From NCBI GenBank assembly GCA_029861955.1, contig JAOTYK010000036.1:1-32986 (forward strand): a DNA stretch of 32,986 nt. Direction: 5' to 3'. Shown piece after piece: positions 16,438 to 24,512 of the stretch (positions are counted from its first letter, which is position 1; each line of letters starts with the position of its first letter). A program made the position numbers and the translations under genes. The notes beneath the pieces were generated by a model that saw nothing but the letters and a program-made list of their open reading frames with translations, ran no database searches and had not been told where the DNA came from. Source of the stretch: Acidobacteriota bacterium (GTDB lineage: Bacteria; Acidobacteriota; Polarisedimenticolia; Polarisedimenticolales; Polarisedimenticolaceae).

Positions 16438-19392
16438 ATGCAAAGGTCCAGACGTTGGTCGATCGCGACCTTACTGGCAATCGGTTTGATTGCCGTTGTT
16501 TCCTCTGTTAGTGCCCAGTCGATGATCGACCTGGAAGTTGACGGTGAGTTCACCGGCACGATTGCGGGAGCCGGCTCGGTCCAGGCGCGATTCTTCGCGA
16601 CCCAAGGAGCCGCGCTGCGTCTGGACGTGCGAGCCGATTCCGGAACCACCCTCCAGCCGATGGTGGTCTTCCGTGACGGTGTCGGAGCGGACATCGGAGG
16701 TAGTACACAGAACCTCAGGTGGTTACCCTTCGGCAATCTCATTCACTACGTGACGGTTCCAGCCGACGGGTTCTACACGGCAAGGATCAGCGCCGTCTCC
16801 GGTGACGGTGACTTCTGGGCCCATCTGACGGGCAACTCGACGGCTCCTGCCGTGACCGCAACCTTGTTCGGCACGGTGACGGACGCCAGCAACGCCGGGC
16901 TGATCAACGGTGCGACGGTGCTGGTAGACGGCGCCGCATTCGACACCACGGATGCCAACGGCGATTACTCCGGTCTTCTGACACCCGGCACCTACGACAT
17001 GACGTTCCAGGCGATGGGCTACGACGACCGTATCGAGTCGGTGACGATGGCCGACATGGATGTGGAGCTGAACGTCAGTCTGACTCCCGTCGTGGCCGCC
17101 TCGGTTTCCACCGAAACCACCGGCGACCCGGTGTTCGGTGGCATGGTGACCGCCATGGCCACGATTGCGACAGAGCCCGGTGTCACGGTCACTTCGATCC
17201 AGTGGACCCAGACATTCGGTACTCCGGTGATGATCGCCGGCGCAACCACCGACACGGCGACGGTGACCCTCGGTAACGTCGCCGACTACAAGGACGAGCT
17301 GATTCACGTCCTGTCGGAACCGCCGATCGGCCCGGAAGACCTTCCACCTAACGTGCCCGTTCCGGAGGGCGAGTTCCCCGGTGGATTGCAGGATCGCCTC
17401 CAGGTCGTCGCAGCCAGCCACTTCGCCCTCGAGAAAGCCGGCTTGGTCGTTTTGGAAGTCGAGGTCACGACCGACGCAGGCGTGTTCACAGACGAGGTAG
17501 AGATTCACACGGACCTGCCCTGGCCCGTGGCCACCGGGCTACGGAACGTCCCGATCGGACTTCCGGTGCTGCTCCATGGAGTGGAACAGGGCTCCTACCT
17601 CTGGAGTCTCAGCGAGCCGGCCGGTTCGCTTGCGACGCTGACTGACGAAACAACCCAGACACCTTATTTCACGCCAGATGTATCCGGGTTGTATCGCCTC
17701 GAGGTCATGGATCCCGTCACCTTCGGCGTCGCTGCGACTCTGGAAGTCTATGCCGGCACCTACCGAGGTGTGATCGTTGGCCAGAGGACGGACGGCACCC
17801 CGATCTCCGATACCGCCTGTACGTTCTGCCACAACGATGGATTGGCACCGGACAAGTTCACACCGTGGGAACAGACCGGCCACTCCCAGATCCTGGGCGA
17901 CTATCTGGACACCGGGACCCACAACCGTACATCTTGCTTCGATTGTCACGCGACAGGGCATAACACGGCGGCGGACAGCGGCGGCATGGACGATGCGTCC
18001 GACTATCAAGATTTCCTGGACGCAGGACTGCTCAATAATCCGGGCGACAACTGGACGACGATGCTTGCCCAGTTCCCGGAGGCCGCGCGTTTGAGTAACG
18101 TTCAGTGCGAGAGCTGTCATGGCCCGCAAAACACCAACGCCCACGGCTTCGCCGGACCCCTCGGTGATCCCCGTATCAGCCTATCGGCCGACGTCTGTGG
18201 CAGCTGCCACGGCGAACCGGCGAGGCACGCGCGCTTCCCGCAGTGGCAACTCAGCGGTCACGCCAACTACGAGTTGGCCATCGATGAGGCAGGTAGCGGA
18301 AACTGCTCGCGCTGTCATACGGCCAACGGCTTTCTGGCCTGGTTGCCGGTGTTGACCGGCGAGGTGCCCGGTGACCCACTCGACAACGTCAACGTGACCT
18401 GGACCGAGGACGAGTCCCATCCCCAGACCTGCGTCACCTGCCACGACCCGCACGACGCGGGCACGAGCAGTGGCAACAACCCGGACGTAAACATCCGGAT
18501 CAGTGGCGATACACCTCCACTGATTGCAGGTTTCCAGGCGAACGACGTCGGACGAGGCGCAGTCTGCATGACGTGTCATAACTCACGGCGTGGTTTGCGC
18601 AACGACAGCACCTTCGATGCCCTATCGGCCTCGGAGAAAGCGCGAGCGCCTCACGGAGGCGTACAGACCGATGTGCTGATGGGAGAGAACGCGTTCTTCG
18701 TCGAGGTTGGGGCACCCGGTGGTCACGCGACGACCGGGGATACCTGTGTGGACTGTCACATGAAGTCGACCCCGCCGCCGGAACTTCTCTCCTACAACTC
18801 CAACGGCGCAAACCACACGTTCTACGCGGAGTTGACGATTTGCTCCGATTGCCATAGCCCGTTCCTGCTGGCCGCCGATATCCAGGACGGCGTCGAGCAG
18901 CTCTTGGGTCAGCTCGAGGAGTACGTGCTGGCCGGCCACCTGGATCTGTTGGATGAACAGATCGCATTGGGGAACACGATCGACTTCAACGGTGATGTCA
19001 CCGTGACGGATGTCGCGGACATCGACGAGATCGTGTTCGGTTCGTTCCGCGGACGCCAGGCGATCGGTGTGACCGTCAGCGGTGTGGACTATGGCTTCTT
19101 CCGCTTGCCCGACATCGATGTGGTCGGCGCGACGACGGTTACGCTGCCGGAAGTCGCCGATGACGTCCTGCTGAAGGCCGGTTGGAACTGGAATCTGATT
19201 AACTACGACGGCAGCATGGGGATCCACAACCCGTTCTACTCCAGTGAACTCCTGATTGCGGCGCGGGATGAGATGATCGCGCTGTTGTCGGGCGGTGGAG
19301 CACGACGTCGGGCAGATTCCGTGACGGGTGATTCCGACGGGACTCGGCCCGGACCGCGGCAGAGATTGCTGCGACCCGGATCTCTGCGGTAA
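16438..19392 (+). CDS. Large nine-haem c-type cytochrome with N-terminal beta-sandwich domains
   Basis: Exported 984-residue multihaem cytochrome, probably periplasmic or on the outer surface, acting as terminal donor in extracellular electron transfer. The signal peptide (about 1-27) ends in SSVSAQS with no lipobox. Residues 28-135 resemble a PPC-like domain. Residues 143-215 are a carboxypeptidase regulatory-like domain (LFGTVTDASNAGLINGATVL). Residues 220-450 look Ig-like. Nine CXXCH sites lie between residues 461 and 806: CTFCH, CFDCH, CESCH, CGSCH, CSRCH, CVTCH, CMTCH, CVDCH, CSDCH. Residues 849-858 (DFNGDVTVTD) resemble a calcium-binding EF/dockerin loop. ATG 16438 follows GAAGGAGAAG. 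It leads a cluster with a ten-haem cytochrome and an MtrB-like porin. It does not look like Shewanella MtrC/OmcA in length or haem count, so its role is inferred from position. Confidence 0.88.
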   Translation: MQRSRRWSIATLLAIGLIAVVSSVSAQSMIDLEVDGEFTGTIAGAGSVQARFFATQGAALRLDVRADSGTTLQPMVVFRDGVGADIGGSTQNLRWLPFGNLIHYVTVPADGFYTARISAVSGDGDFWAHLTGNSTAPAVTATLFGTVTDASNAGLINGATVLVDGAAFDTTDANGDYSGLLTPGTYDMTFQAMGYDDRIESVTMADMDVELNVSLTPVVAASVSTETTGDPVFGGMVTAMATIATEPGVTVTSIQWTQTFGTPVMIAGATTDTATVTLGNVADYKDELIHVLSEPPIGPEDLPPNVPVPEGEFPGGLQDRLQVVAASHFALEKAGLVVLEVEVTTDAGVFTDEVEIHTDLPWPVATGLRNVPIGLPVLLHGVEQGSYLWSLSEPAGSLATLTDETTQTPYFTPDVSGLYRLEVMDPVTFGVAATLEVYAGTYRGVIVGQRTDGTPISDTACTFCHNDGLAPDKFTPWEQTGHSQILGDYLDTGTHNRTSCFDCHATGHNTAADSGGMDDASDYQDFLDAGLLNNPGDNWTTMLAQFPEAARLSNVQCESCHGPQNTNAHGFAGPLGDPRISLSADVCGSCHGEPARHARFPQWQLSGHANYELAIDEAGSGNCSRCHTANGFLAWLPVLTGEVPGDPLDNVNVTWTEDESHPQTCVTCHDPHDAGTSSGNNPDVNIRISGDTPPLIAGFQANDVGRGAVCMTCHNSRRGLRNDSTFDALSASEKARAPHGGVQTDVLMGENAFFVEVGAPGGHATTGDTCVDCHMKSTPPPELLSYNSNGANHTFYAELTICSDCHSPFLLAADIQDGVEQLLGQLEEYVLAGHLDLLDEQIALGNTIDFNGDVTVTDVADIDEIVFGSFRGRQAIGVTVSGVDYGFFRLPDIDVVGATTVTLPEVADDVLLKAGWNWNLINYDGSMGIHNPFYSSELLIAARDEMIALLSGGGARRRADSVTGDSDGTRPGPRQRLLRPGSLR

Positions 19393-19416
19393 CGTACGCT
19401 CTGACAACGGTGAATC

Positions 19417-19449
19417 GCACCACGCAGATCTGAACGATCTGCGTGGTGC
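19417..19449 (+). other. Perfect 14-bp stem-loop between the two cytochrome genes
   Basis: Left arm 19417-19430 and right arm 19436-19449 are exact reverse complements around a five-base loop (TGAAC). It lies 24 bases past the nine-haem stop and 25 bases before the ten-haem start. No T-tract follows on either strand, so it is not a canonical terminator. It could stabilise or process the mRNA to set different levels of the two proteins, or be a protein-binding palindrome. Confidence 0.85.
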
Positions 19450-19474
19450 CACTCCGACACGGGGGACGGATGCC

Positions 19475-20302
19475 ATGCGAATCGTCGTATTCCTGCTCGG
19501 TGGGTTGCTTCTGGTCGGCTCCGCGGTGGCGTTCGCCCAGGACGGAGAGTCCGACTGCGCCTTCTGTCACGAAGACACGGTGAAGGCCTTTCAGGGGACC
19601 GAACACGCCAGGGGGCCGGGCTGGGATCCGGCGACGGGCTGTCAGTCTTGCCACGGCCCCGGTGACGAACACATGGAGACCGGCGAAGTCGAGTCGATCA
19701 TCCAACCGTGGCTGCTGTCCAGAGAGGAAGCATCGGATCAATGTGTCACTTGCCATCAGCGGATGGAGCGGCATTTCAGCGGCAGCCAGTCGGCTCATCA
19801 GCTAAACGAGGTTGGCTGTCTCGACTGCCATGAAGTCCACCAGGCGGTCGAGCACCTGCTGGTCGCGGAGCCCGTCGAGTTGTGTTCCAGTTGCCATGCT
19901 GCGATGGCCTCGCAGTTCGACCGCCCACGGAGCCACCCCCTCGAGCGGGCAGGGGACGCATGTTTGACCTGTCACTCGCCTCATGGCTCTCTCATCTCTC
20001 GCGGCGGGATGCCGGCAGCCGTTCAGACCTGCGAGTCGTGCCACTCAGAGAAGGTCGGCCCCTTCGTCTACGATCACGGCACCCTACTCCCCGACGGTTG
20101 CGCCTCGTGTCACGAGGTTCACGCCTCGACCAATCGCCATCTGTTGAGTCAATCCTCCCAGGCAAATCTGTGTTACGAGTGTCACAACGCCAACGTGACT
20201 CCAGGTTGGCATAGTGCCGATCGGTTCGTCACCCAGAAGTGCTCTGCCTGCCATTCGGCAATCCACGGTTCAAACACCAATCAGTTCTTCCTGGAGGACT
20301 AG
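19475..20302 (+). CDS. DmsE/MtrA-family periplasmic decahaem cytochrome c
   Basis: Periplasmic ten-haem cytochrome of 275 residues. In the MtrA/DmsE family this protein plugs into the outer-membrane porin and passes electrons through the membrane. The signal peptide is MRIVVFLLGGLLLVGSAVAF, cleaved at FAQ. Exactly ten CXXCH motifs run from residue 28 to 260: CAFCH, CQSCH, CVTCH, CLDCH, CSSCH, CLTCH, CESCH, CASCH, CYECH, CSACH, with distal-His candidates in regularly spaced H residues (SHPL, CHSPHGS, CHEVHAS). It is slightly shorter than Shewanella MtrA. ATG 19475 has a GGGGGA stretch just upstream, and earlier in-frame codons run into the hairpin and nine-haem gene. The porin start follows the stop by three bases, showing co-translation. 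A nitrite-reductase-type NrfB or other decahaem is less likely given the neighbour. Confidence 0.92.
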   Translation: MRIVVFLLGGLLLVGSAVAFAQDGESDCAFCHEDTVKAFQGTEHARGPGWDPATGCQSCHGPGDEHMETGEVESIIQPWLLSREEASDQCVTCHQRMERHFSGSQSAHQLNEVGCLDCHEVHQAVEHLLVAEPVELCSSCHAAMASQFDRPRSHPLERAGDACLTCHSPHGSLISRGGMPAAVQTCESCHSEKVGPFVYDHGTLLPDGCASCHEVHASTNRHLLSQSSQANLCYECHNANVTPGWHSADRFVTQKCSACHSAIHGSNTNQFFLED

Positions 20303-20305
20303 GGC

Positions 20306-22399
20306 ATGGCACACACCGCACATGCAATCGGAGTCTCTCTGTTGGCCGTCTGTCTGGCCTTCGCGCCGACCCTCGCAGCGGAGAAGGATCGGGACCTTGA
20401 AGGAAACGTCGAGATCACGGTCCGTGACGTCAGTCAGGATGGCAGCGTCGATCGTTACAACGAGGATTTCGACGGGCTCGACTCGGGCGTTCGACTGTCC
20501 CATCTGGATCTGGATTGGCTCAATCTCGACACGAAGTTTGCCGACTATCTGCGCGTCGAAGCCGACGGGCTCGGCGGCGATCCCTACGAACGGACGATGG
20601 TCCGGTTCGGTCGAAGTAACCTCTACGACCTGCGCCTGACCTATCGAAGTCAGGACACGATCTACGATCTCTCCGATCTGGTCGGCGACCTGGATCGCAA
20701 TTCCTGGGACTCTCGACGACAGACCATCGATACGAAGTTCAAGTTCCACGCGACGGACGCGATCGAGTTGTACGTGGACTATCAACGAATTGAACGGGAC
20801 GGCAGCTCGCAGGTGGTCGAGGAAATCAACACGGAGTTGTACACCTTCGACTCGCCGCTGGATCAATCGGTGGATCGTGTCTCGGTCGGTGGCCGCTTCG
20901 AGATCGGTCGTGTCGATCTTCATTTCCGGCAGATGCTGCGTCAGTACGACTACCGATTCGACACCAGCACCGCGGACAACTCCGGCTTGACCTCCGGCAA
21001 TTTTGCCCGTCTCGACATGTACAACCGGCTGCAGGACGATCGTGGCGAGACGGATCTGTCGACCCTGACGGTGAGCGCTCCTCTGGGCCAGCGGGCACAC
21101 GTCAGCGCCAGTGTCTTCGGGACCTTCCTGGGCGACGAGACGCTGACGAGCGACGCGACGTTCAACGCAGAGGGCAGCGCCTCGGTGGGCGTTTGCTCGA
21201 TCAGCGGAACCGTCTGCAGCGGGGTCATGCCGTGTGACACGGGGATCCCAGGCAACATCTGTATCCCCGACGCCTACAGCGTCACCGACGGCACCAATCA
21301 GGCGGACATCGAGGCGGACTTCCTCGTGCTGGATGTCGACTTTTCCGTGCAACTCAAGGACGGTCTCGATCTGCATCTCCAGGGCCGAACCCTGGAGCGC
21401 GACGTGCAGTCGACCCACGTGCGTGACCTGGATGGCAATGGGGTCGCCGACGATCTCGAGGGCACCGTGCAGGACACGGTGGCCGGGAGTATCACGAGCG
21501 TCGACTACTCGCTGGATACGTTGACCGCACTATTCGATTACCGCCCCTCGGATCGTTACCGCTTCCGGTTCGGCTACCGAACGATTAATCGCGAGCTGGA
21601 ACGAGAGGGATTCGAATTCGGTACCAACGACGCCCGCAATACCCCGTTCGAGTCGGACTCCGACGGGACGGTGATTCTGGGAGCGACGCTGCAGCCTAGC
21701 GATTGGTTCCGGCTCGACGCCAATTATGAAGAGGGGGACATCACCCAGGCGTTCACGGCCGTTGCGCCGATGGAGACCAATCGCGTCCGGGTTCGCGCTC
21801 GTTTTACTCCGCAGCCTGACCTGCGTATCGACGTTCGGTACAGCGGGTACGAGAACACGAATCTTGGCATCGATTTCCGTCAGGCGGATGACTGCACGAC
21901 CCCCGGCGCGGACATCGAGAGTGGTTGTTGGACCGGAAGAGCCGAAGGCACGACCTATTCCGGGCGCGTCTGGCATCGACCTTCATCGGCGTTGGATTAC
22001 TGGTTCAGCTGGTCCCAGAACGACGTGGACAGCGCGTTCCGCATCCGCTTCGATACCGAGGTGTTCTTCAATAGCGCCGAGAACGGCGATTCGATCTACG
22101 ACAGCCAGAGCACCGAGTTGGCAGCTCAGGTGAACATCAACTGGTCGGATCAGTGGAAGCTGTTCTTCAGGACGAGTATGAACGATGCAAGTGGACATAA
22201 CCGGATCGCCGGTGTGACGTTCTCCAACAACATCGACATCATGCAGGACTATTCCGATTTCGAGGTGGGCCTGACGCACACGTTCGATAACGGTGTGTAC
22301 GTCGGCGGGCGCCTTCGGATGTTCGACTACAACGACGTCAATGACCGGATGGATTACGACGGTGACATCTTCGCTCTGACGGCGGGTCTCAGGTTCTGA
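20306..22399 (+). CDS. MtrB/PioB-like outer-membrane porin of a decahaem electron conduit
   Basis: Predicted large outer-membrane barrel of 697 residues, the size of MtrB/PioB proteins, which sheath the decahaem cytochrome. The signal peptide ends near PTLAAE. The rest is many amphipathic strands such as RFRFGYRTINRELEREGFEF, KLFFRTSMNDASGHNRI and VYVGGRLRMFDY, ending in FALTAGLRF. Ribosome site GGAGGA (20293-20298) lies inside the last codons of the decahaem gene. MtrB of Shewanella carries an N-terminal CXXC; I see none here. Instead there are six cysteines in loops, Cys297, 304, 310 and 319 clustered around GTVCSGVMPC, and Cys530 and 541. The call rests mostly on context, size and barrel pattern. 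The stop is two bases from the convergent sigma-factor stop. Confidence 0.83.
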   Translation: MAHTAHAIGVSLLAVCLAFAPTLAAEKDRDLEGNVEITVRDVSQDGSVDRYNEDFDGLDSGVRLSHLDLDWLNLDTKFADYLRVEADGLGGDPYERTMVRFGRSNLYDLRLTYRSQDTIYDLSDLVGDLDRNSWDSRRQTIDTKFKFHATDAIELYVDYQRIERDGSSQVVEEINTELYTFDSPLDQSVDRVSVGGRFEIGRVDLHFRQMLRQYDYRFDTSTADNSGLTSGNFARLDMYNRLQDDRGETDLSTLTVSAPLGQRAHVSASVFGTFLGDETLTSDATFNAEGSASVGVCSISGTVCSGVMPCDTGIPGNICIPDAYSVTDGTNQADIEADFLVLDVDFSVQLKDGLDLHLQGRTLERDVQSTHVRDLDGNGVADDLEGTVQDTVAGSITSVDYSLDTLTALFDYRPSDRYRFRFGYRTINRELEREGFEFGTNDARNTPFESDSDGTVILGATLQPSDWFRLDANYEEGDITQAFTAVAPMETNRVRVRARFTPQPDLRIDVRYSGYENTNLGIDFRQADDCTTPGADIESGCWTGRAEGTTYSGRVWHRPSSALDYWFSWSQNDVDSAFRIRFDTEVFFNSAENGDSIYDSQSTELAAQVNINWSDQWKLFFRTSMNDASGHNRIAGVTFSNNIDIMQDYSDFEVGLTHTFDNGVYVGGRLRMFDYNDVNDRMDYDGDIFALTAGLRF

Positions 22400-22401
22400 G
22401 A

Positions 22402-22938
22402 CTAGCGGTCGGCGATCAGCGCATCGCGCAGCCAGTTCAGTGCCGACCGGCGATAGGTTCGGACCGTGGGTTCGCCGATTCCCATCCGCCGTGCGGTCTC
22501 GCGGATTGATCTTCCGGCCAGGTCGTGGTGCGCGACGGCGGCAAGCCACTTCGGGTGGATCTCGGCCAGTTGGTGCAACACGTCGTGGAGTGCATGGTCT
22601 GTCTCCTGGGTTCGCGTCGCCGTCGACTCGTCCCGGCAAGCGTCCATGTTCTCGACCGCGACCGGTAACGTCCCACCACCACGCTTGAGCGCGGTCTCGC
22701 GGCGACGTCGATCCCTGGCGACGCTTCGCATCGCCAGCGCCATTACGAAGATGAATGCACGGAGTCGTTCGTCTTCGCGCCCGCTGTCGAACCGACGTCG
22801 ACGGTATCGAAGATAAGAGTCGTGGACCAGAGACGCCGGGTCCAGCGTACTCGTCGAGCCGCAGAGCCTTCGAGCGATGCGACACAACTCGTCGTAGGCC
22901 GTCTCGAACAGTTGATCCGTATTTGCGATAGTACCCAC
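22402..22938 (-). CDS. ECF-type sigma factor (PF07638 / TIGR02999-like)
   Basis: RNA polymerase sigma factor of about 178 residues. Region 2 contains LDPASLVHDSYLRYRR, with AFIFVMALAMRSVARDRRRR for -10 recognition. Region 4 is a helix-turn-helix, RSIRETARRMGIGEPTVRTY, then RSALNWLRDAL. The LVHDSYLR pattern and wide 2-4 linker fit the 'ECF-type' PF07638 group, common in Acidobacteriota and Planctomycetota. The start is GTG 22938 (VGTIANTDQ), because GAGG at 22946-22949 is seven bases upstream; GTG 22944 would leave only one base. No anti-sigma gene is next to it. It is convergent with the porin gene, so transcription of one could interfere with the other. Its regulon is not visible from this window. 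Confidence 0.88.
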   Translation of the reverse strand: MGTIANTDQLFETAYDELCRIARRLCGSTSTLDPASLVHDSYLRYRRRRFDSGREDERLRAFIFVMALAMRSVARDRRRRETALKRGGGTLPVAVENMDACRDESTATRTQETDHALHDVLHQLAEIHPKWLAAVAHHDLAGRSIRETARRMGIGEPTVRTYRRSALNWLRDALIADR

Positions 22939-23036
22939 GTTCACGCCTCACTCCGAGTGTACGACCGCAATCCACGGTACTTCGACCCTACGAACGCAAC
23001 CGTGCGGGGCATACCCAGCGACAATCGAATTTGGGC

Positions 23037-23066
23037 GTTATAAATGCCGGTTGCCTTCCCAGTTAA
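23037..23066 (-). promoter_or_regulatory. Candidate promoter of the ECF sigma gene
   Basis: On the minus strand TTAACT (23061-23066), an 18-base spacer and TATAAC (23037-23042) give four of six and five of six matches to the sigma-70 consensus. The leader would be about 90 bases. The same AT-rich patch read on the plus strand (TATAAA, 23039-23044) could serve the gene at 23109. Confidence 0.35.
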
Positions 23067-23108
23067 GAAACCAGATGCAGGAGATCGCTGAGCGAGGGAG
23101 GTGACCGG

Positions 23109-23816
23109 ATGCAACCTGACGAACGGATCTCGAACGCGTGTTTGCTTGTCGCGGTTGCGTTGTGTCTCACCACGCCGGCCCGAGCGGATCGAGACGCGGG
23201 CAGAAGCCACGAAGTGGAGATCTATCGCTACGAAGTGGCACCGACCGTGGTTCTGGGTCCTCGCGCAAAGACAGAGATGACAAGAACGCCATTCGGCAAG
23301 CTAGGAGTGGACGCCTACCTCGTGGTTATTCGATTGAACCCGGGCGAGCGTTTCGTCTCGGCCCGCGCGGAGATGCGCGACGGGTTCATCTGTAAGCCGC
23401 GTCGCGGACGGGGCAAGAAGATCGCAGGAAAGATCGCTACCTACCTGGGCTCCAAGATCGTGTTTCGCAGCGCGGCGCCCAAACTGAGCGAAACCATCGC
23501 ACTGGTCTCGGAGCTGGTCCCTCTCAACACCGACAGCGCCATTCCGACACCCGGTGTCCGGCGACGCATGGTCCTGAAACCCGAAGACGTCGTCCATCAG
23601 GAAGGCTATGTCGCGGTCTTACTCGTCGCGGCGGCAGGGCCGTTTACTCGCCTGGAAGTTGTACGCATCGTCACGCGACCGGCCGAGGGTCGCGGCAAAC
23701 AAACCCGTGGCCGTGGCCAGATCGTGGCGTTTCCGGATATTACCGACGAGCCGATGACCGGCGATCGGATCCGATCGATCATGGCCGGGAAGGAGCAGGA
23801 CTTTAGTTCGCGGTAG
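23109..23816 (+). CDS. Secreted basic protein of unknown function
   Basis: 235 residues; I recognise no family. The N-terminus is a signal peptide (ISNACLLVAVALCLTTPARA, cleavage near ARAD). The mature part begins with a strand-rich region (EVEIYRYEVAPTVVLGPRAK), then a domain with an Arg/Lys/Gly cluster (CKPRRGRGKKIAGK) and a second similar cluster near the C-terminus (AEGRGKQTRGRGQIVAFPD). Only one Cys remains in the mature protein. ATG 23109 has GGGAGGTGA just upstream, an unusually good ribosome site. It is divergent from the ECF sigma gene, with 170 bases between the starts, so it could be part of that sigma factor's output, but there is no direct evidence. The two basic clusters suggest binding to a polyanion such as nucleic acid or a surface polymer; this is a guess from composition only. 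Confidence 0.78.
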   Translation: MQPDERISNACLLVAVALCLTTPARADRDAGRSHEVEIYRYEVAPTVVLGPRAKTEMTRTPFGKLGVDAYLVVIRLNPGERFVSARAEMRDGFICKPRRGRGKKIAGKIATYLGSKIVFRSAAPKLSETIALVSELVPLNTDSAIPTPGVRRRMVLKPEDVVHQEGYVAVLLVAAAGPFTRLEVVRIVTRPAEGRGKQTRGRGQIVAFPDITDEPMTGDRIRSIMAGKEQDFSSR

Positions 23817-23831
23817 GGTCATGGGCAGGTG

Positions 23832-24512
23832 TCAGACCAGGCCTCGTCGGATCGCCTCGCGTACCGCGGCGGCCACCGAATGGACCTGCAGCTTGCCGTA
23901 GACTGCGCGTACGTGGCTGCGCACGGTCTCGATACCAATGCCGAGCTGTTCGGCGGCTTCCTTGTACTTGCGCCCATCGACCAGGCAGCGCAGCACCTGC
24001 TGTTCGCGCTCGGTCAAGTTGAGCCGCGTCGGCGGTGAACCGACGGCGGCCGTACTGCCGGTTCGCAGCAACCCGAGAACCGTACTGGCCACGGCGGGCG
24101 TCAGGGGTGCGCCCCCGTCCACCACGCTTCGCAGCTGGAACAGCAACTCACGCGCGTGAGTCTTCTTGAGCAGGTAGCCATTAGCACCGGCCGCAATTGC
24201 CTCGACGATCACGCTGGGCTCCTCGAAAACCGTCAACACGACGATGGGCAGCTCGCGGTCCAGTTCGCGAAGCTGCTCGGTTGCGCGGATCCCGCTCATT
24301 CCACCCAGGCTGATATCCATCAAGACGAGGTCCCAACCCTCGATCCGTTCGTCGGTTGCTCTGCGAGTGGCCTCGGCCAGCGCGGCCTCGGCGGAGCCGT
24401 AGCTACCGCATAATTCGAAGCCGGGAGCGTGCCCCATGAGGGTCTCCAGTGTTCGGCGGAAACCGGGATCGTCCTCGACAGCGACGACTCGAATGGGAGA
24501 TTGGGTGCTCAT
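23832..24512 (-). CDS. NarL/LuxR-type response regulator
   Basis: Cytoplasmic transcription factor of 226 residues, phosphorylated by a sensor kinase. The receiver domain (about 6-125) has the acidic pair in VVAVEDDPGF, phospho-acceptor Asp66 in LVLMDISLGGMSG, the switch Thr in VVLTVFEE and Lys in YLLKKTHARELL. The C-terminal GerE/LuxR helix-turn-helix (about 160-222) contains LTEREQQVLRCLVDGRKYKE and GIGIETVRSHVRAVYGKLQV. The start overlaps the stop of the kinase gene (ATGA at 24509-24512), so the two form one translationally coupled pair. It ends 15 bases from the convergent unknown secreted protein gene. The target genes cannot be told. Confidence 0.95.
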   Translation of the reverse strand: MSTQSPIRVVAVEDDPGFRRTLETLMGHAPGFELCGSYGSAEAALAEATRRATDERIEGWDLVLMDISLGGMSGIRATEQLRELDRELPIVVLTVFEEPSVIVEAIAAGANGYLLKKTHARELLFQLRSVVDGGAPLTPAVASTVLGLLRTGSTAAVGSPPTRLNLTEREQQVLRCLVDGRKYKEAAEQLGIGIETVRSHVRAVYGKLQVHSVAAAVREAIRRGLV

